Below are positions 55,126 through 63,560 of a stretch of 64,000 bases of DNA, piece by piece (the first letter of the stretch is position 1; every line of letters starts with the position of its first letter). The translations under genes were made by a program, and so were the position numbers. The DNA comes from Dyadobacter fanqingshengii. GTDB lineage: Bacteria > Bacteroidota > Bacteroidia > Cytophagales > Spirosomataceae. The DNA is taken from contig NZ_CP098806.1 of NCBI RefSeq assembly GCF_023822005.2, forward strand, positions 4,340,001-4,404,000, written 5' to 3'. Below the pieces are notes generated by a model, which was not told the origin of the DNA, made no database searches, and saw only the letters and a list, made by a program, of their open reading frames with translations.

Positions 55126-55201
55126 GTAATTCAGCTATTTTTATGGAAATTGGCACGTCCGGCAATCCTTAATTTGCCACGTATTTAAACCTAAATCCCA
55201 A

Positions 55202-55717
55202 ATGACCCAATTTTCCAAAATAACCTGGCTGAAAACCAGCTCGTTATTCTTCGCATTTTGCTTGCTTACAACTTTTGCCAAAGCACAAACCACCACCGGA
55301 ACGCTTAATGACCTCAGTTTTCTGGAAGGTCACTGGAAAGGCACTTACAACGGTGGCCCCATAGAAGCCGGCTGGACAGCTCCCGAAGGAAGCAACATTA
55401 TGGGTTACATTCGCATGATCAAAGATGACAAACCTGCTCTTTATGAGGTTTTTGCATTTGAGCAAGGTGAAAAAGGGCCGATAGCAAGGGTTAAACATTT
55501 TAAACCCGGCCTCATTGCCCTGGAAGAAAAAGCCGTTTCCGACACTTACAACTTTATTGAAGCAAAGAAAAATCAGGCATTGTTTGAAAAAGACGATGTT
55601 TCCGTGCGGATCATTTATGAAAGACGTTCTCAAAACCAGTTGGTGATCCAGCGCGGGAAAATGGAGGACAACAAGTGGGTGTTTATGGACCTGTTCGTTT
55701 TTAACCGGGTTCCATAA
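55202..55717 (+). CDS. Secreted lipocalin-like protein (DUF6265 type)
   Basis: The 171-residue product has a signal peptide ending near TFAKAQ and one beta-rich domain: LNDLSFLEGHWKGTYNGG, SNIMGYIRMIKDDKP and LYEVFAFEQGEKGP. This order matches the DUF6265 family of small exported proteins with a barrel-like fold. Function is unknown. It stands alone between two terminators. Confidence 0.8.
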   Translation: MTQFSKITWLKTSSLFFAFCLLTTFAKAQTTTGTLNDLSFLEGHWKGTYNGGPIEAGWTAPEGSNIMGYIRMIKDDKPALYEVFAFEQGEKGPIARVKHFKPGLIALEEKAVSDTYNFIEAKKNQALFEKDDVSVRIIYERRSQNQLVIQRGKMEDNKWVFMDLFVFNRVP

Positions 55718-55743
55718 TAACCGAAAGAATAAGATCTTTTAAG

Positions 55744-55769
55744 AAAGCGATTCCGAAACGGGTCGCTTT
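55744..55769. terminator. Bidirectional terminator
   Basis: The stem AAAGCGA-TTC / GGG-TCGCTTT with G-T pairs and a CGAAAC loop is followed by seven T. It lies between the convergent genes ending at 55717 and 55772. Confidence 0.8.
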
Positions 55770-55771
55770 TT

Positions 55772-56218
55772 TTAGTTTTTCAAAATCAGGTAAACGCCCG
55801 CAACGAGCAAAACTGCGCCCGCAATGCGCGGTAATGTGATCTGATGAACCGCAAACCCCTGAAATCCAAAATGATCAATGGTTATCGCAGCAATCATTTG
55901 CCCCGCTACGACCAGACAAATCATGTTGGCGGGTCCAATATTTCTCACGATAAAAATAACCGTAAGCACATAAAAAGCGCCTAAAACGCCGCCCATAAAA
56001 CGGGTCCAGGATATTTGCCTAATGTCTGAGAGGCTGGGAATTGGGTTTTGATTAAAGCAGGCGAAAGCAATTAACAGGATCACAAAACCCACGAAAAAAG
56101 ATGTCAGGGCTGCTAAAATCGGGTTATTTAATGATTCGCGCAGTTGCACATTCACGCCAGACTGAACTGCGTTGCTAATGCCAATTAAGAAAGCCAGAAA
56201 CAGGAAAATCCAATGCAT
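55772..56218 (-). CDS. DMT-family half-size transporter (YdcZ type)
   Basis: The 148-residue product has five hydrophobic helices and the YdcZ/DUF606 marks: FLIGISNAVQSGVNVQLRE at the start and FMGGVLGAFYVLTVIFIVRNIGPA near residue 73. Proteins of this type have half the size of normal drug/metabolite transporters and may pair. It is 24 bases downstream of nuoK on the same strand, so it may be read with the second nuo group. Confidence 0.9.
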   Translation of the reverse strand: MHWIFLFLAFLIGISNAVQSGVNVQLRESLNNPILAALTSFFVGFVILLIAFACFNQNPIPSLSDIRQISWTRFMGGVLGAFYVLTVIFIVRNIGPANMICLVVAGQMIAAITIDHFGFQGFAVHQITLPRIAGAVLLVAGVYLILKN

Positions 56219-56242
56219 GAAATAGGTGTTTCAATAAAAAGC

Positions 56243-56554
56243 TTACTTTTTCAATTCGTCTACTTCGTCCGGGTCAACGGATTGATAATACCCGTAGACG
56301 CGTAAAATAATGGCCAACGCAATGGTTACCTCAGCCGCCGCAACCACAATGACAAAAAGTGCAAACAGCTGGCCGCTAAGCCTTTCCGGATCATAACGAC
56401 TGAAAGCTACGAGGTTGATATTCACCGCATTTAGCATTAATTCTATACCAAGCAAAATCCCAATAAAGTGGCGCTTGGTAATGGCAATAGCCAGCCCTAT
56501 GCAGAACAATGCAGCTGCAACAATCAGATAATGTTGTAACGGGATCAATGTCAT
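56243..56554 (-). CDS. nuoK: NADH-quinone oxidoreductase subunit K
   Basis: The 103-residue membrane subunit has three helices and the family signature IGLAIAITKRHFIGILLGIELMLNAVNI with its essential Glu residues, then FVIVVAAAEVTIALAI. It overlaps the stop of nuoJ by four bases (ATGA). It is the only NuoK in the window; the main nuo operon at 15.6-25.2 kb has none. Confidence 0.96.
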   Translation of the reverse strand: MTLIPLQHYLIVAAALFCIGLAIAITKRHFIGILLGIELMLNAVNINLVAFSRYDPERLSGQLFALFVIVVAAAEVTIALAIILRVYGYYQSVDPDEVDELKK

Positions 56555-57081
56555 GGTGCAGGGTTGCGGTTCATAGCGAGATAAGCCGCGCCAACCAGGG
56601 CAACCAGCAATAAAATGGCGGCAATTTCGAAGGGTAACAGGTGGCTCGTCATTAATTCTACGCCAATTGTTTTAATGGTCGATTTGCTGCTGATCGTTTC
56701 GCCGGTCATTTTGAAATTCGCCGTTGCAATAATTTTAATGAGCAGTACAAAAAATCCTGCACCCAATAGAGAGCCCCAGATTCCGCGGCTCAGCAATATT
56801 TCAACACGGTTATGTTGCTGCGGATCGTCGTTTTTCTTTTTCTGAGTAAGCATTATCCCGAAGATCAGCAAAACAAGAATCCCTCCGACGTAGATCATAA
56901 TTTGCGTCACACCCAGAAAGTCGGCACCCGCTAAAACATACAACGCGCCAACTCCCAAAAAAGCCAAAAACAATGCGAAAGCACCATAAATCAAATTTTT
57001 GGAAAATAGAATGAAAAGCGCAGCAATGATCGCTAGAAGTGAAAATCCGTAAAATGCTGCAACCTCCATATTAATGCTCAT
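56551..57081 (-). CDS. nuoJ: NADH-quinone oxidoreductase subunit J (second copy)
   Basis: The 176-residue membrane subunit has five helices and the family block VTQIMIYVGGILVLLIFGIML. It differs clearly from the first NuoJ over the whole length, so it is not a recent copy. It lies 24 bases after the long nuoI. Confidence 0.94.
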   Translation of the reverse strand: MSINMEVAAFYGFSLLAIIAALFILFSKNLIYGAFALFLAFLGVGALYVLAGADFLGVTQIMIYVGGILVLLIFGIMLTQKKKNDDPQQHNRVEILLSRGIWGSLLGAGFFVLLIKIIATANFKMTGETISSKSTIKTIGVELMTSHLLPFEIAAILLLVALVGAAYLAMNRNPAP

Positions 57082-57105
57082 TTAATTCAGAACGCAAGAC
57101 CAATC

Positions 57106-58125
57106 TTAATCCTTCGACTTAGGCTTCATTGTAGGTCGGAACGCTGGCTTGGGTTTTGTTTCCGGTTGTATTTCTGCGGTAGGTTGCTCCGGTTCAGGAA
57201 CTACCGCTTTTGGCTCTTCGACTATTTTTTCCGGGATGGTGACCGGTGGCTTCATTTTCGGCTTAAAGATCGGTTTCGCCGCTGCCGGTTTCGGTGCTTC
57301 CTCCACTTTCGCTTCGGGTATTTCCTCTGTTTTTACTTCGGGAATCTCTCTTACTTCTGCTTCCGGCATTTCTTCCTTTGCAACGACAGGAGCCGGTTTT
57401 TTTGGCAGAAAAACAGGACGCGCAGGTTTTGCCACGGGAACTTCCTCCTTAACCTCTTCCTTGTTCTCTGTTTCCTGAACTTTCGGCTTCATACCTGGCT
57501 TAAATACAGGCCTGGCCGGACTTGCAGCCGTTTGTTCAGCAGTAACTGCCGGTTTCGGCACTGCTTTTAATGCCTCTTTTTCTTTCTGGAATTGTTCGAG
57601 TAAGCGGCGTTTTTCGTCGGCTTCTTCGGGAGTAAGGTTGGTGTAGTTGTAAACCATATCCCGCACATCCCACTCGCTGTAATCGAATGTCTTCGTCATG
57701 GTCAGACATTCTGTCGGGCAAACGGTTGTGCAAAGTCCGCAGTAACAGCACTTGGCCATATCAATGTCAAACTTCGCAGCATATAAGCGGATCGGCGAAC
57801 CGTCCGACGCTTTTCCAATCTCTTCAATTGCTCTGATCGGCTCAATGTCAATGCAATCGACCGGGCATACTTTCACACATTTATCACAGACAATGCAGTC
57901 GTCTATTTCATTGTGCAACCGATAACGTCCATTGTCGGGAATAGGGATCGTTTCCTGCGGATATTGGATCGTCACCATTCCCTCCTGCCCACCAAAAAAA
58001 TCATCGGAACGGATATCCACCATTTTGCGGCGTTTACGCGCATTCCACAAGTGCCGCAACGTCAACCGCATGCCGGTCACCGTAGTATTGATTCCCTCCG
58101 ATATGTTTTTAAAATACGTCGACAA
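57106..58125 (-). CDS. nuoI: NADH-quinone oxidoreductase subunit I (second copy) with repeat tail
   Basis: The 339-residue product has a NuoI core of about 195 residues and a tail of about 140. The core has both cluster motifs, DDCIVCDKCVKVCPVDC and KCCYCGLCTTVCPTEC; each carries an extra Cys not found in the first NuoI. From about residue 202 the protein is Pro-, Lys- and Glu-rich with four copies of a P-x-F-x-P-x-MKP type motif (VFKPGMKPK, VFLPKKPAP, IFKPKMKPP, AFRPTMKPK). The start is TTG, as no in-frame ATG precedes it before a stop and the sequence from there (TYFKNISEG) fits the family. It opens a nuoI-J-K unit. Confidence 0.88.
   Translation of the reverse strand: MSTYFKNISEGINTTVTGMRLTLRHLWNARKRRKMVDIRSDDFFGGQEGMVTIQYPQETIPIPDNGRYRLHNEIDDCIVCDKCVKVCPVDCIDIEPIRAIEEIGKASDGSPIRLYAAKFDIDMAKCCYCGLCTTVCPTECLTMTKTFDYSEWDVRDMVYNYTNLTPEEADEKRRLLEQFQKEKEALKAVPKPAVTAEQTAASPARPVFKPGMKPKVQETENKEEVKEEVPVAKPARPVFLPKKPAPVVAKEEMPEAEVREIPEVKTEEIPEAKVEEAPKPAAAKPIFKPKMKPPVTIPEKIVEEPKAVVPEPEQPTAEIQPETKPKPAFRPTMKPKSKD
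57109..57520 (-). repeat. Repeat-rich C-terminal tail of the second NuoI
   Basis: The tail codes for four spaced motifs of about ten residues (F-x-P-x-M/K-K-P) joined by Glu/Val/Pro-rich linkers of 15-40 residues. It is low in complexity and predicted to be disordered. Confidence 0.8.
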
Positions 58126-58163
58126 ATCGCTCTCTAATATTATCCGCTAATTTCAGCCTATGG

Positions 58164-58171
58164 CAAATATA
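58164..58171 (-). promoter_or_regulatory. -7 box for the nuoI-J-K group
   Basis: The minus-strand TATATTTG matches TAnnTTTG, 38 bases upstream of the TTG start. It separates this group from the polysaccharide genes that precede it. Confidence 0.5.
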
Positions 58172-58199
58172 GACTAAACTGATTTTTAAAACGTATTTT

Positions 58200-59459
58200 T
58201 CAAGCAAAACATCCCTGTTCCAAGAGCTTGTCTATGTTTTTTAAATATTCCCTGGCCAGGAATTCCCTGTTGAAATGCTTCCTCGCGTACGCATGACCAT
58301 TGCTCCCGTGCCGGGACGCAAGCGCAGGATTTTCGAGATACATCAAGATTTTTTCAGCGAAATCTTTCGGGTTTTCCGGCTCGACAAACAATCCGGCATC
58401 TGCAATTTCGACCAAATCCCGCGATACGCCGTCGATAGCGAGCAAAACGGGTTTGCTACAAGCGAAATAGTCAAAGGTTTTGTTGCTATAAACCGTTTTA
58501 AAAACATCCGTTTTTTTCAAAACAGAAGCACCGGCATCGGCTGCTAGAATGTATTTGAAGACATCTGCCTTGGAAACGGTGCCAATTAAGCTAACGTTAT
58601 GCAGATCCCGCCGTCGTGTTTCAGCAATCAAAAACGCTTTTTCAGCTCCGTCACCCACCAGCAGAAAATGCGCGATTGTGTTTTTAAGGAGTTCAGCAGT
58701 TTCAATGATCTGGATCAAGTGATTAGCAACTCCATGCGCGCCAACATAGATAATAATAAAACGATCATGTAACCCAAGTTCTGTTCGGAATGCGTTCCTA
58801 TTAAATGTTTTGCTAACCCTATCCGAAAGCGTAAAATCAGAAGCATTGGGAATTATCCATAGTTTGTCCGCTTTGACCCTTTTCTGTTTAATTAGGACTT
58901 CTTTGAAAGCTGGCGTAAGCACATTAATCGCCTTAGCTCTTTTATATAAAACCCTTTCAAGCCAAAATGCAGCACGTATGAGTATTTTATTCTTCAAAAC
59001 ACCCGTCTCAATAGCAGATTCAGGCCACAGATCTCTGATTTCCAAAACAAAATCAATTCGCTTGATCCAGGAAATAACCAGCCCGGCAATGCCCACAAAT
59101 AATGGCGGCGAAGTGGAAAGCACGACATCGTACTTGTCTCTGGCGTAAAATATTCCTCCCCAAATGGCTGAAAGTAAGAAAGAAAACTGGGCAAAAAGCC
59201 GCCCTAAAAACTTCGCATCATGAGAATTGGAAACATAACATCGCACGACCTTTACGCCGTCCTGATTCGTCCGCCTTACAAAATATTTTCCCCCATAACG
59301 CCCTGATTTCAAATGCATATAATGCCCCATTCCTGCCAAAACGGTCACATGATGCCCCTCCTCAATCCATATCCTGCTCATTTCATTCCACCGCGAACCA
59401 CCGCCATCATTGTCTTCCAGGAAATATTGATGAATCAAAAGAATGCGCAAGGGCTTCAT
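58200..59459 (-). CDS. Glycosyltransferase family 4 (WbuB-like)
   Basis: The 419-residue GT-B enzyme moves a sugar from a nucleotide donor in polysaccharide synthesis. The N-terminal half starts ILLIHQYFLEDNDGGGSRW and has FVLEIRDLWPESAIETG, typical of WbuB and related enzymes for N-acetylated amino sugars. The C-terminal donor site has IYVGAHGVANHL, FLLVGDGAEK and the KTDVFKTVYSNKTFDYFA stretch with its conserved acidic and Lys residues. The ATGA overlap with the heparinase-family gene shows tight coupling. Confidence 0.93.
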   Translation of the reverse strand: MKPLRILLIHQYFLEDNDGGGSRWNEMSRIWIEEGHHVTVLAGMGHYMHLKSGRYGGKYFVRRTNQDGVKVVRCYVSNSHDAKFLGRLFAQFSFLLSAIWGGIFYARDKYDVVLSTSPPLFVGIAGLVISWIKRIDFVLEIRDLWPESAIETGVLKNKILIRAAFWLERVLYKRAKAINVLTPAFKEVLIKQKRVKADKLWIIPNASDFTLSDRVSKTFNRNAFRTELGLHDRFIIIYVGAHGVANHLIQIIETAELLKNTIAHFLLVGDGAEKAFLIAETRRRDLHNVSLIGTVSKADVFKYILAADAGASVLKKTDVFKTVYSNKTFDYFACSKPVLLAIDGVSRDLVEIADAGLFVEPENPKDFAEKILMYLENPALASRHGSNGHAYARKHFNREFLAREYLKNIDKLLEQGCFA

Positions 59460-61336
59460 AGAGATTGCTTTTCTTCAATGACGGTCCTGATACAATTCCC
59501 GAAACTGGAAAATACGAGTCTGCTGCATTTAACTTTCCTTCCATAACTCTCAGCATACCAGCCCTCCGTCTCCTCATAACCGATTTCATGACCTTCTATA
59601 TCCTCCGCTGTGATCTGGTAATGTTCAAAAAAATCGGGATGCGGGTGCCAGATTTGATGCATGGGAAGGTGGCCGGGCAGGTTTTCGATACGGTCTTCAA
59701 TGAGCCAATGCGACTTTTCCTTCGATTTAATGACCCGTCTGTGATGCCTTATGCCCTTTCCTAATTCATAAAATCCTTCAAATTCAGCCTCAATTGAATA
59801 GAAATCAACGGCCTCATTTATAGTTGCCTTTGCCTTTTTTATCCAGTTAAACCAAATGAAGCGTGGGCCTTTCTTCATTTGATCAAAATTGCCTAGCATC
59901 ACTGTATTGTGTGAAGCGGTTCCTGAAAAATATCGCGTCCACCTTTCATCTGCATTATAGGAATAAGAACCGGCGTCGTGCAGGAGGTTTACACCATTAA
60001 TCCAAATGTCCAAGTGCAGATTATCCGCCTGGAATGGCCTGTTTTTGTAAGCTCCGCAACGCAGCAAGGTTAAAGTTTTGTTATCGCGGATAACGTAATA
60101 ACCGCCATGCTCAAAACACATTAAAGATTTCGGCTCAAAAGTTTCGAACAAGTTTTGATCTGTTTTTTTGATGGAAAACCACGCAGTTTCTTCATTCCAA
60201 AGGCCTTTTTCAAAGTTGAGATCAATTCCCAAAGCGTTTCCAAGCGCTTCTAACTGCGGTCTGAAATCACGAAAATGGCATTCCGTCAGGGGAAAAAACA
60301 ATGCGCCATCATTGTTCCCGTAATTGGGAAGCCACCCCGTAATGTCATCCTGGCAACTTCGTAAAAAGTAAAGCGACTTCCTTGCCCGATCGTAAACAAC
60401 ATCGGCCCATTTGTCGCCATTCAGCTCTGCGAATGTTATTGCCAGAGTCAGCAATTGCACGACGACGCGGTGGTAATTCATGGAGAATTGCAGAAATGTG
60501 CCGTCTGGGTAAATCTGATAAGCGATCTCCCGCACGAACCATTTTTCCCCCTTTCTTCTCCACTCCTTACTTTCGGGAAAATGTGGAAAATACGTTCCAA
60601 CAATGTACAATGCCAAGGTTTCCGTAAGTGCGTGGTTATTTCTTACGACACTTCGAGCGAAATGAATGTTTGCTGCAACATGCCGCATTTGATCGTAAAT
60701 GCTTTGCGAAATTTTCTTGAAAAGTGCAGGCGAAAGCGTTTCCGAATTTTTGTAATAATGCAAAGCAGAGATCCAATTGATAACCCGCAGCGAAATTTCC
60801 TGGCCGCAAATCCAGTTTGAGCCTCGGTTCACAGGATTTTGATCAATCCAATCGTCTATCAATTCAAAAACAAGTTTGGACTGATCTTTCTCAAAGTGAA
60901 AATCAGAGCGCAAAAGGTCAAACAGGAAGCAGAAACGCGATTTATCCCAAACGTATTTAATGTCTCCCGCTTGCCTGGAAAGCGTTGGAATCTTGCTCCA
61001 ATGCGTGTTTTTTTTATAAGTGAATCCATATTCCGGATTCGTATGCCAATCAGGAGCTGCACGCCATTGGTCATTGAAATATAGGAACCGGTTTTCCCGG
61101 ATATGCGCTGCCCTTTCCCGCAAACCCGATAATTGCGCATTTTGCGTTAATGCTGATGCGGCCCGACCAAGCGGAAATTGCTGATTTTGATCAAGCCAAT
61201 CTTCTTTCGAAAAATATGACAAATGTTTGTTCGTTATCGGAAATCGAAGCATTAACAGCCCAGTCCGGACCTGGATTTCGTGCCAAAAGCGAAAAAAGAC
61301 ATATCGAAAGCCCATATCTCTCAAAAACCGGATCAT
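59456..61336 (-). CDS. Heparinase II/III family protein without signal peptide
   Basis: The 626-residue product has an N-terminal alpha-helical toroid (WICGQEISLRVINWISALHYY and RNNHALTETLALYIVG) and a C-terminal beta domain (GGYYVIRDNKTLTLL and HNTVMLG). This is the layout of polysaccharide lyases for uronate-containing chains. It lacks a signal peptide, so it is probably cytoplasmic or carried by the synthesis complex. The ATG at 61336 overlaps the upstream stop as ATGA; the frame could extend to a TTG at 61348. In exopolysaccharide clusters such genes travel with a bi-domain oxidoreductase and a WbuB-type transferase, as here. Confidence 0.88.
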   Translation of the reverse strand: MIRFLRDMGFRYVFFRFWHEIQVRTGLLMLRFPITNKHLSYFSKEDWLDQNQQFPLGRAASALTQNAQLSGLRERAAHIRENRFLYFNDQWRAAPDWHTNPEYGFTYKKNTHWSKIPTLSRQAGDIKYVWDKSRFCFLFDLLRSDFHFEKDQSKLVFELIDDWIDQNPVNRGSNWICGQEISLRVINWISALHYYKNSETLSPALFKKISQSIYDQMRHVAANIHFARSVVRNNHALTETLALYIVGTYFPHFPESKEWRRKGEKWFVREIAYQIYPDGTFLQFSMNYHRVVVQLLTLAITFAELNGDKWADVVYDRARKSLYFLRSCQDDITGWLPNYGNNDGALFFPLTECHFRDFRPQLEALGNALGIDLNFEKGLWNEETAWFSIKKTDQNLFETFEPKSLMCFEHGGYYVIRDNKTLTLLRCGAYKNRPFQADNLHLDIWINGVNLLHDAGSYSYNADERWTRYFSGTASHNTVMLGNFDQMKKGPRFIWFNWIKKAKATINEAVDFYSIEAEFEGFYELGKGIRHHRRVIKSKEKSHWLIEDRIENLPGHLPMHQIWHPHPDFFEHYQITAEDIEGHEIGYEETEGWYAESYGRKVKCSRLVFSSFGNCIRTVIEEKQSL

Positions 61337-63444
61337 ATATGAACCCAATTATTCAGTTTCAAACTCTCTATTACCGCTAATGTCGCTGCTGTTGTATTCA
61401 CGATTTCCCCGAAAGAAATCGGTGGCTGCCCTCCGTTTTTTACGAAATCGAGCAGCGATTCATACATTTCTCGGTGACCTTTGTTTTGGGTCGTTTTAAT
61501 GTTGGAAAAGTGCTTGAATCCGTAGCCGCGCAGTGTTTTGAAATTGTCAAGGATCAATGTCCGGCCAGAAGCATGGACTTCAATACGTTCTTTGGGATAA
61601 TCGGTATGGCCATTAGAAAAATAGTTGACAACGCCTGTTGAGCCGTTTTCGCATTTGACTATTATGGATGCGTTATCGGTCGTATCAGCCGGATGTAGCC
61701 TCATCGCATTCATACAAACTGATACGATCCTGCTTCCTGCTATAAAGGAAATTAAATCAACAAAATGGCACCCTTCCCCTAAAAGCCTGCCGCCACCCAC
61801 TTTCCGATCGTGGATCCAAGAATTTTGCGGTACAAACCCGGCATTAACATGGATTATAATGTTCATCACAGAATCGCCCAGTAAACTTTTCATCTTCCGA
61901 ACATGCGGCGCAAACCGCCGGTTAAATCCGACCGTAACCGACGCATTACCCGAATTTGAATGATGAAAAACGTCAACAAGCGCATTCAATTCATTCTCAA
62001 AAATGGCCAAAGGTTTTTCAACGAAAACGTGTTTTCCAGCTCTTATCGCCTCAGAAGCCATTTGCGCGTGCAGGTTATGGCGCGTCGTAATCATCACCAG
62101 ATCTACTTCCGGATCATTGATAATGTCCTGATAATCAGTTCCATAATAAGCAATGTCATATTTCCGGGCAAGGTTGGCTGCCGACAACCCATTTGCGCTG
62201 ACAATGTGCTTGATCGTCGCGTTTTTTAAAAGCGGAAGCAATGTTGTGGCAGTATAATGCCCGGCTCCTATAATGCCAATCACTCCCTTTGTTCCCGAAA
62301 AACATTGTTTTGTTATCTGAATTGACCGTTTTGCTGAACACCTTTCTGGATAATCGAGGGTTACTGCAATGTTGCTTTGATCATGCTGTTTTGCATAAGC
62401 ATTTTTAAAATCTGCGAACAGAAAGCTTTCACCTGTCAAGTAAGATGGATCAAATGCGCCATTTGACATTAATTTAAGAATGGCCTGAAAATTTCGGTTC
62501 TCCGTCCAACGCACAAAAGCATGCGGGTAATCTACTCCATGATGTTCATAATCAGGATCGTATCTGCCAGGACCATAGGAGCATGAAACTTGGAATGTTA
62601 GTTCTTTTTCATAAAAATCTGAGCGATTTAACCGAAGATCCGCCGTTCCGATCAGCACTATTTTACCTCGCTTTCGCGAAACCCGGGCCGCTTGGGATAA
62701 GATCTGGTCAGATTGTGAATCGGTGGCAATGATCACGGCATCTGCGCCAAAGCCATTTGTCGCATTGCCAATGTAGTGTTCAAGATTAAGAAAATTGGGA
62801 TTAATGGCCTCAAAACCCCTTGAAATGGCAACTTGAAGTCTATGCTCATTCGGCTCAATGCCAATCACATTGCATCCATTGATTTTTAGCATTTCGGCTG
62901 TCAGCAATCCAACAAGCCCCAGACCGATCACAACAACCGTTTCACTCACGGACGGCGAAATCAAGCGAACCGCATGCAACCCAATGGAGGTCATTACAGT
63001 GAAAACTGCCTTGTGATCAGGAACTTCCGTTGGAACTTTCGCAATCAGATTTCTCGGAACGCAGACCATTTCCGCATGCGGTCCGTTGCTCACCACGCGA
63101 TCTCCGACCTGAATATCCTGCACGCCTTCACCAACTTCCAAAACATGCCCCACATTGCAGTAACCCAAAGGAATGGGCTGATCAATCTTGTTAGCAATGT
63201 TCCGAATTGTGTTAAACAAACCGTCTGACTTCACTTTTTGATAAGCAAGCCTGAATTTATCGGGTTGTAATATTGCCTTCTGAAACGGATTGGCCTTTGA
63301 AAAACGGATCAGTGCATTTTCCGTTCCCGGAGAGATCAGGCTTTTGTGCGACTGGATCAGCACATAACCGGGCTGGACGATCGGAGGTGGGACTTCCTGC
63401 AACGAAGTTTCCCCCGTTCGCAGGTTTTGCCTAAGCTGCTTCAT
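61333..63444 (-). CDS. Two-domain oxidoreductase (medium-chain dehydrogenase + Gfo/Idh/MocA)
   Basis: The 703-residue product fuses two enzymes. Residues 1 to about 370 are a zinc-independent medium-chain dehydrogenase (VVIGLGLVGLLTAEML is the nucleotide fold). Residues from about 395 are a Gfo/Idh/MocA domain (GVIGIIGAGHYTATTLL and FVEKPLAI, then GRLLGEGCHFVDLISF). Such fusions are typical of exopolysaccharide gene clusters and are thought to modify a nucleotide sugar; the substrate is not shown. It opens the leftward trio, with ATGA overlaps at both later junctions. Confidence 0.92.
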   Translation of the reverse strand: MKQLRQNLRTGETSLQEVPPPIVQPGYVLIQSHKSLISPGTENALIRFSKANPFQKAILQPDKFRLAYQKVKSDGLFNTIRNIANKIDQPIPLGYCNVGHVLEVGEGVQDIQVGDRVVSNGPHAEMVCVPRNLIAKVPTEVPDHKAVFTVMTSIGLHAVRLISPSVSETVVVIGLGLVGLLTAEMLKINGCNVIGIEPNEHRLQVAISRGFEAINPNFLNLEHYIGNATNGFGADAVIIATDSQSDQILSQAARVSRKRGKIVLIGTADLRLNRSDFYEKELTFQVSCSYGPGRYDPDYEHHGVDYPHAFVRWTENRNFQAILKLMSNGAFDPSYLTGESFLFADFKNAYAKQHDQSNIAVTLDYPERCSAKRSIQITKQCFSGTKGVIGIIGAGHYTATTLLPLLKNATIKHIVSANGLSAANLARKYDIAYYGTDYQDIINDPEVDLVMITTRHNLHAQMASEAIRAGKHVFVEKPLAIFENELNALVDVFHHSNSGNASVTVGFNRRFAPHVRKMKSLLGDSVMNIIIHVNAGFVPQNSWIHDRKVGGGRLLGEGCHFVDLISFIAGSRIVSVCMNAMRLHPADTTDNASIIVKCENGSTGVVNYFSNGHTDYPKERIEVHASGRTLILDNFKTLRGYGFKHFSNIKTTQNKGHREMYESLLDFVKNGGQPPISFGEIVNTTAATLAVIESLKLNNWVHI

Positions 63445-63507
63445 AAAAATATAGTGTGTTATTGAGTGCCGAAAATTACAATGTTAAAAGCAATAACAAA
63501 ATTTTAA

Positions 63508-63515
63508 TATTTTTG
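63508..63515 (+). promoter_or_regulatory. -7 box for the partial oxidoreductase gene
   Basis: TATTTTTG matches TAnnTTTG, 45 bases upstream of the ATG at 63561. The surrounding sequence is AT-rich, so chance matches are possible. Confidence 0.4.
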
Positions 63516-63560
63516 ATAATTACAATTCAAGTGAAAAAAGCAAATCCAGCTTATTAAAGC

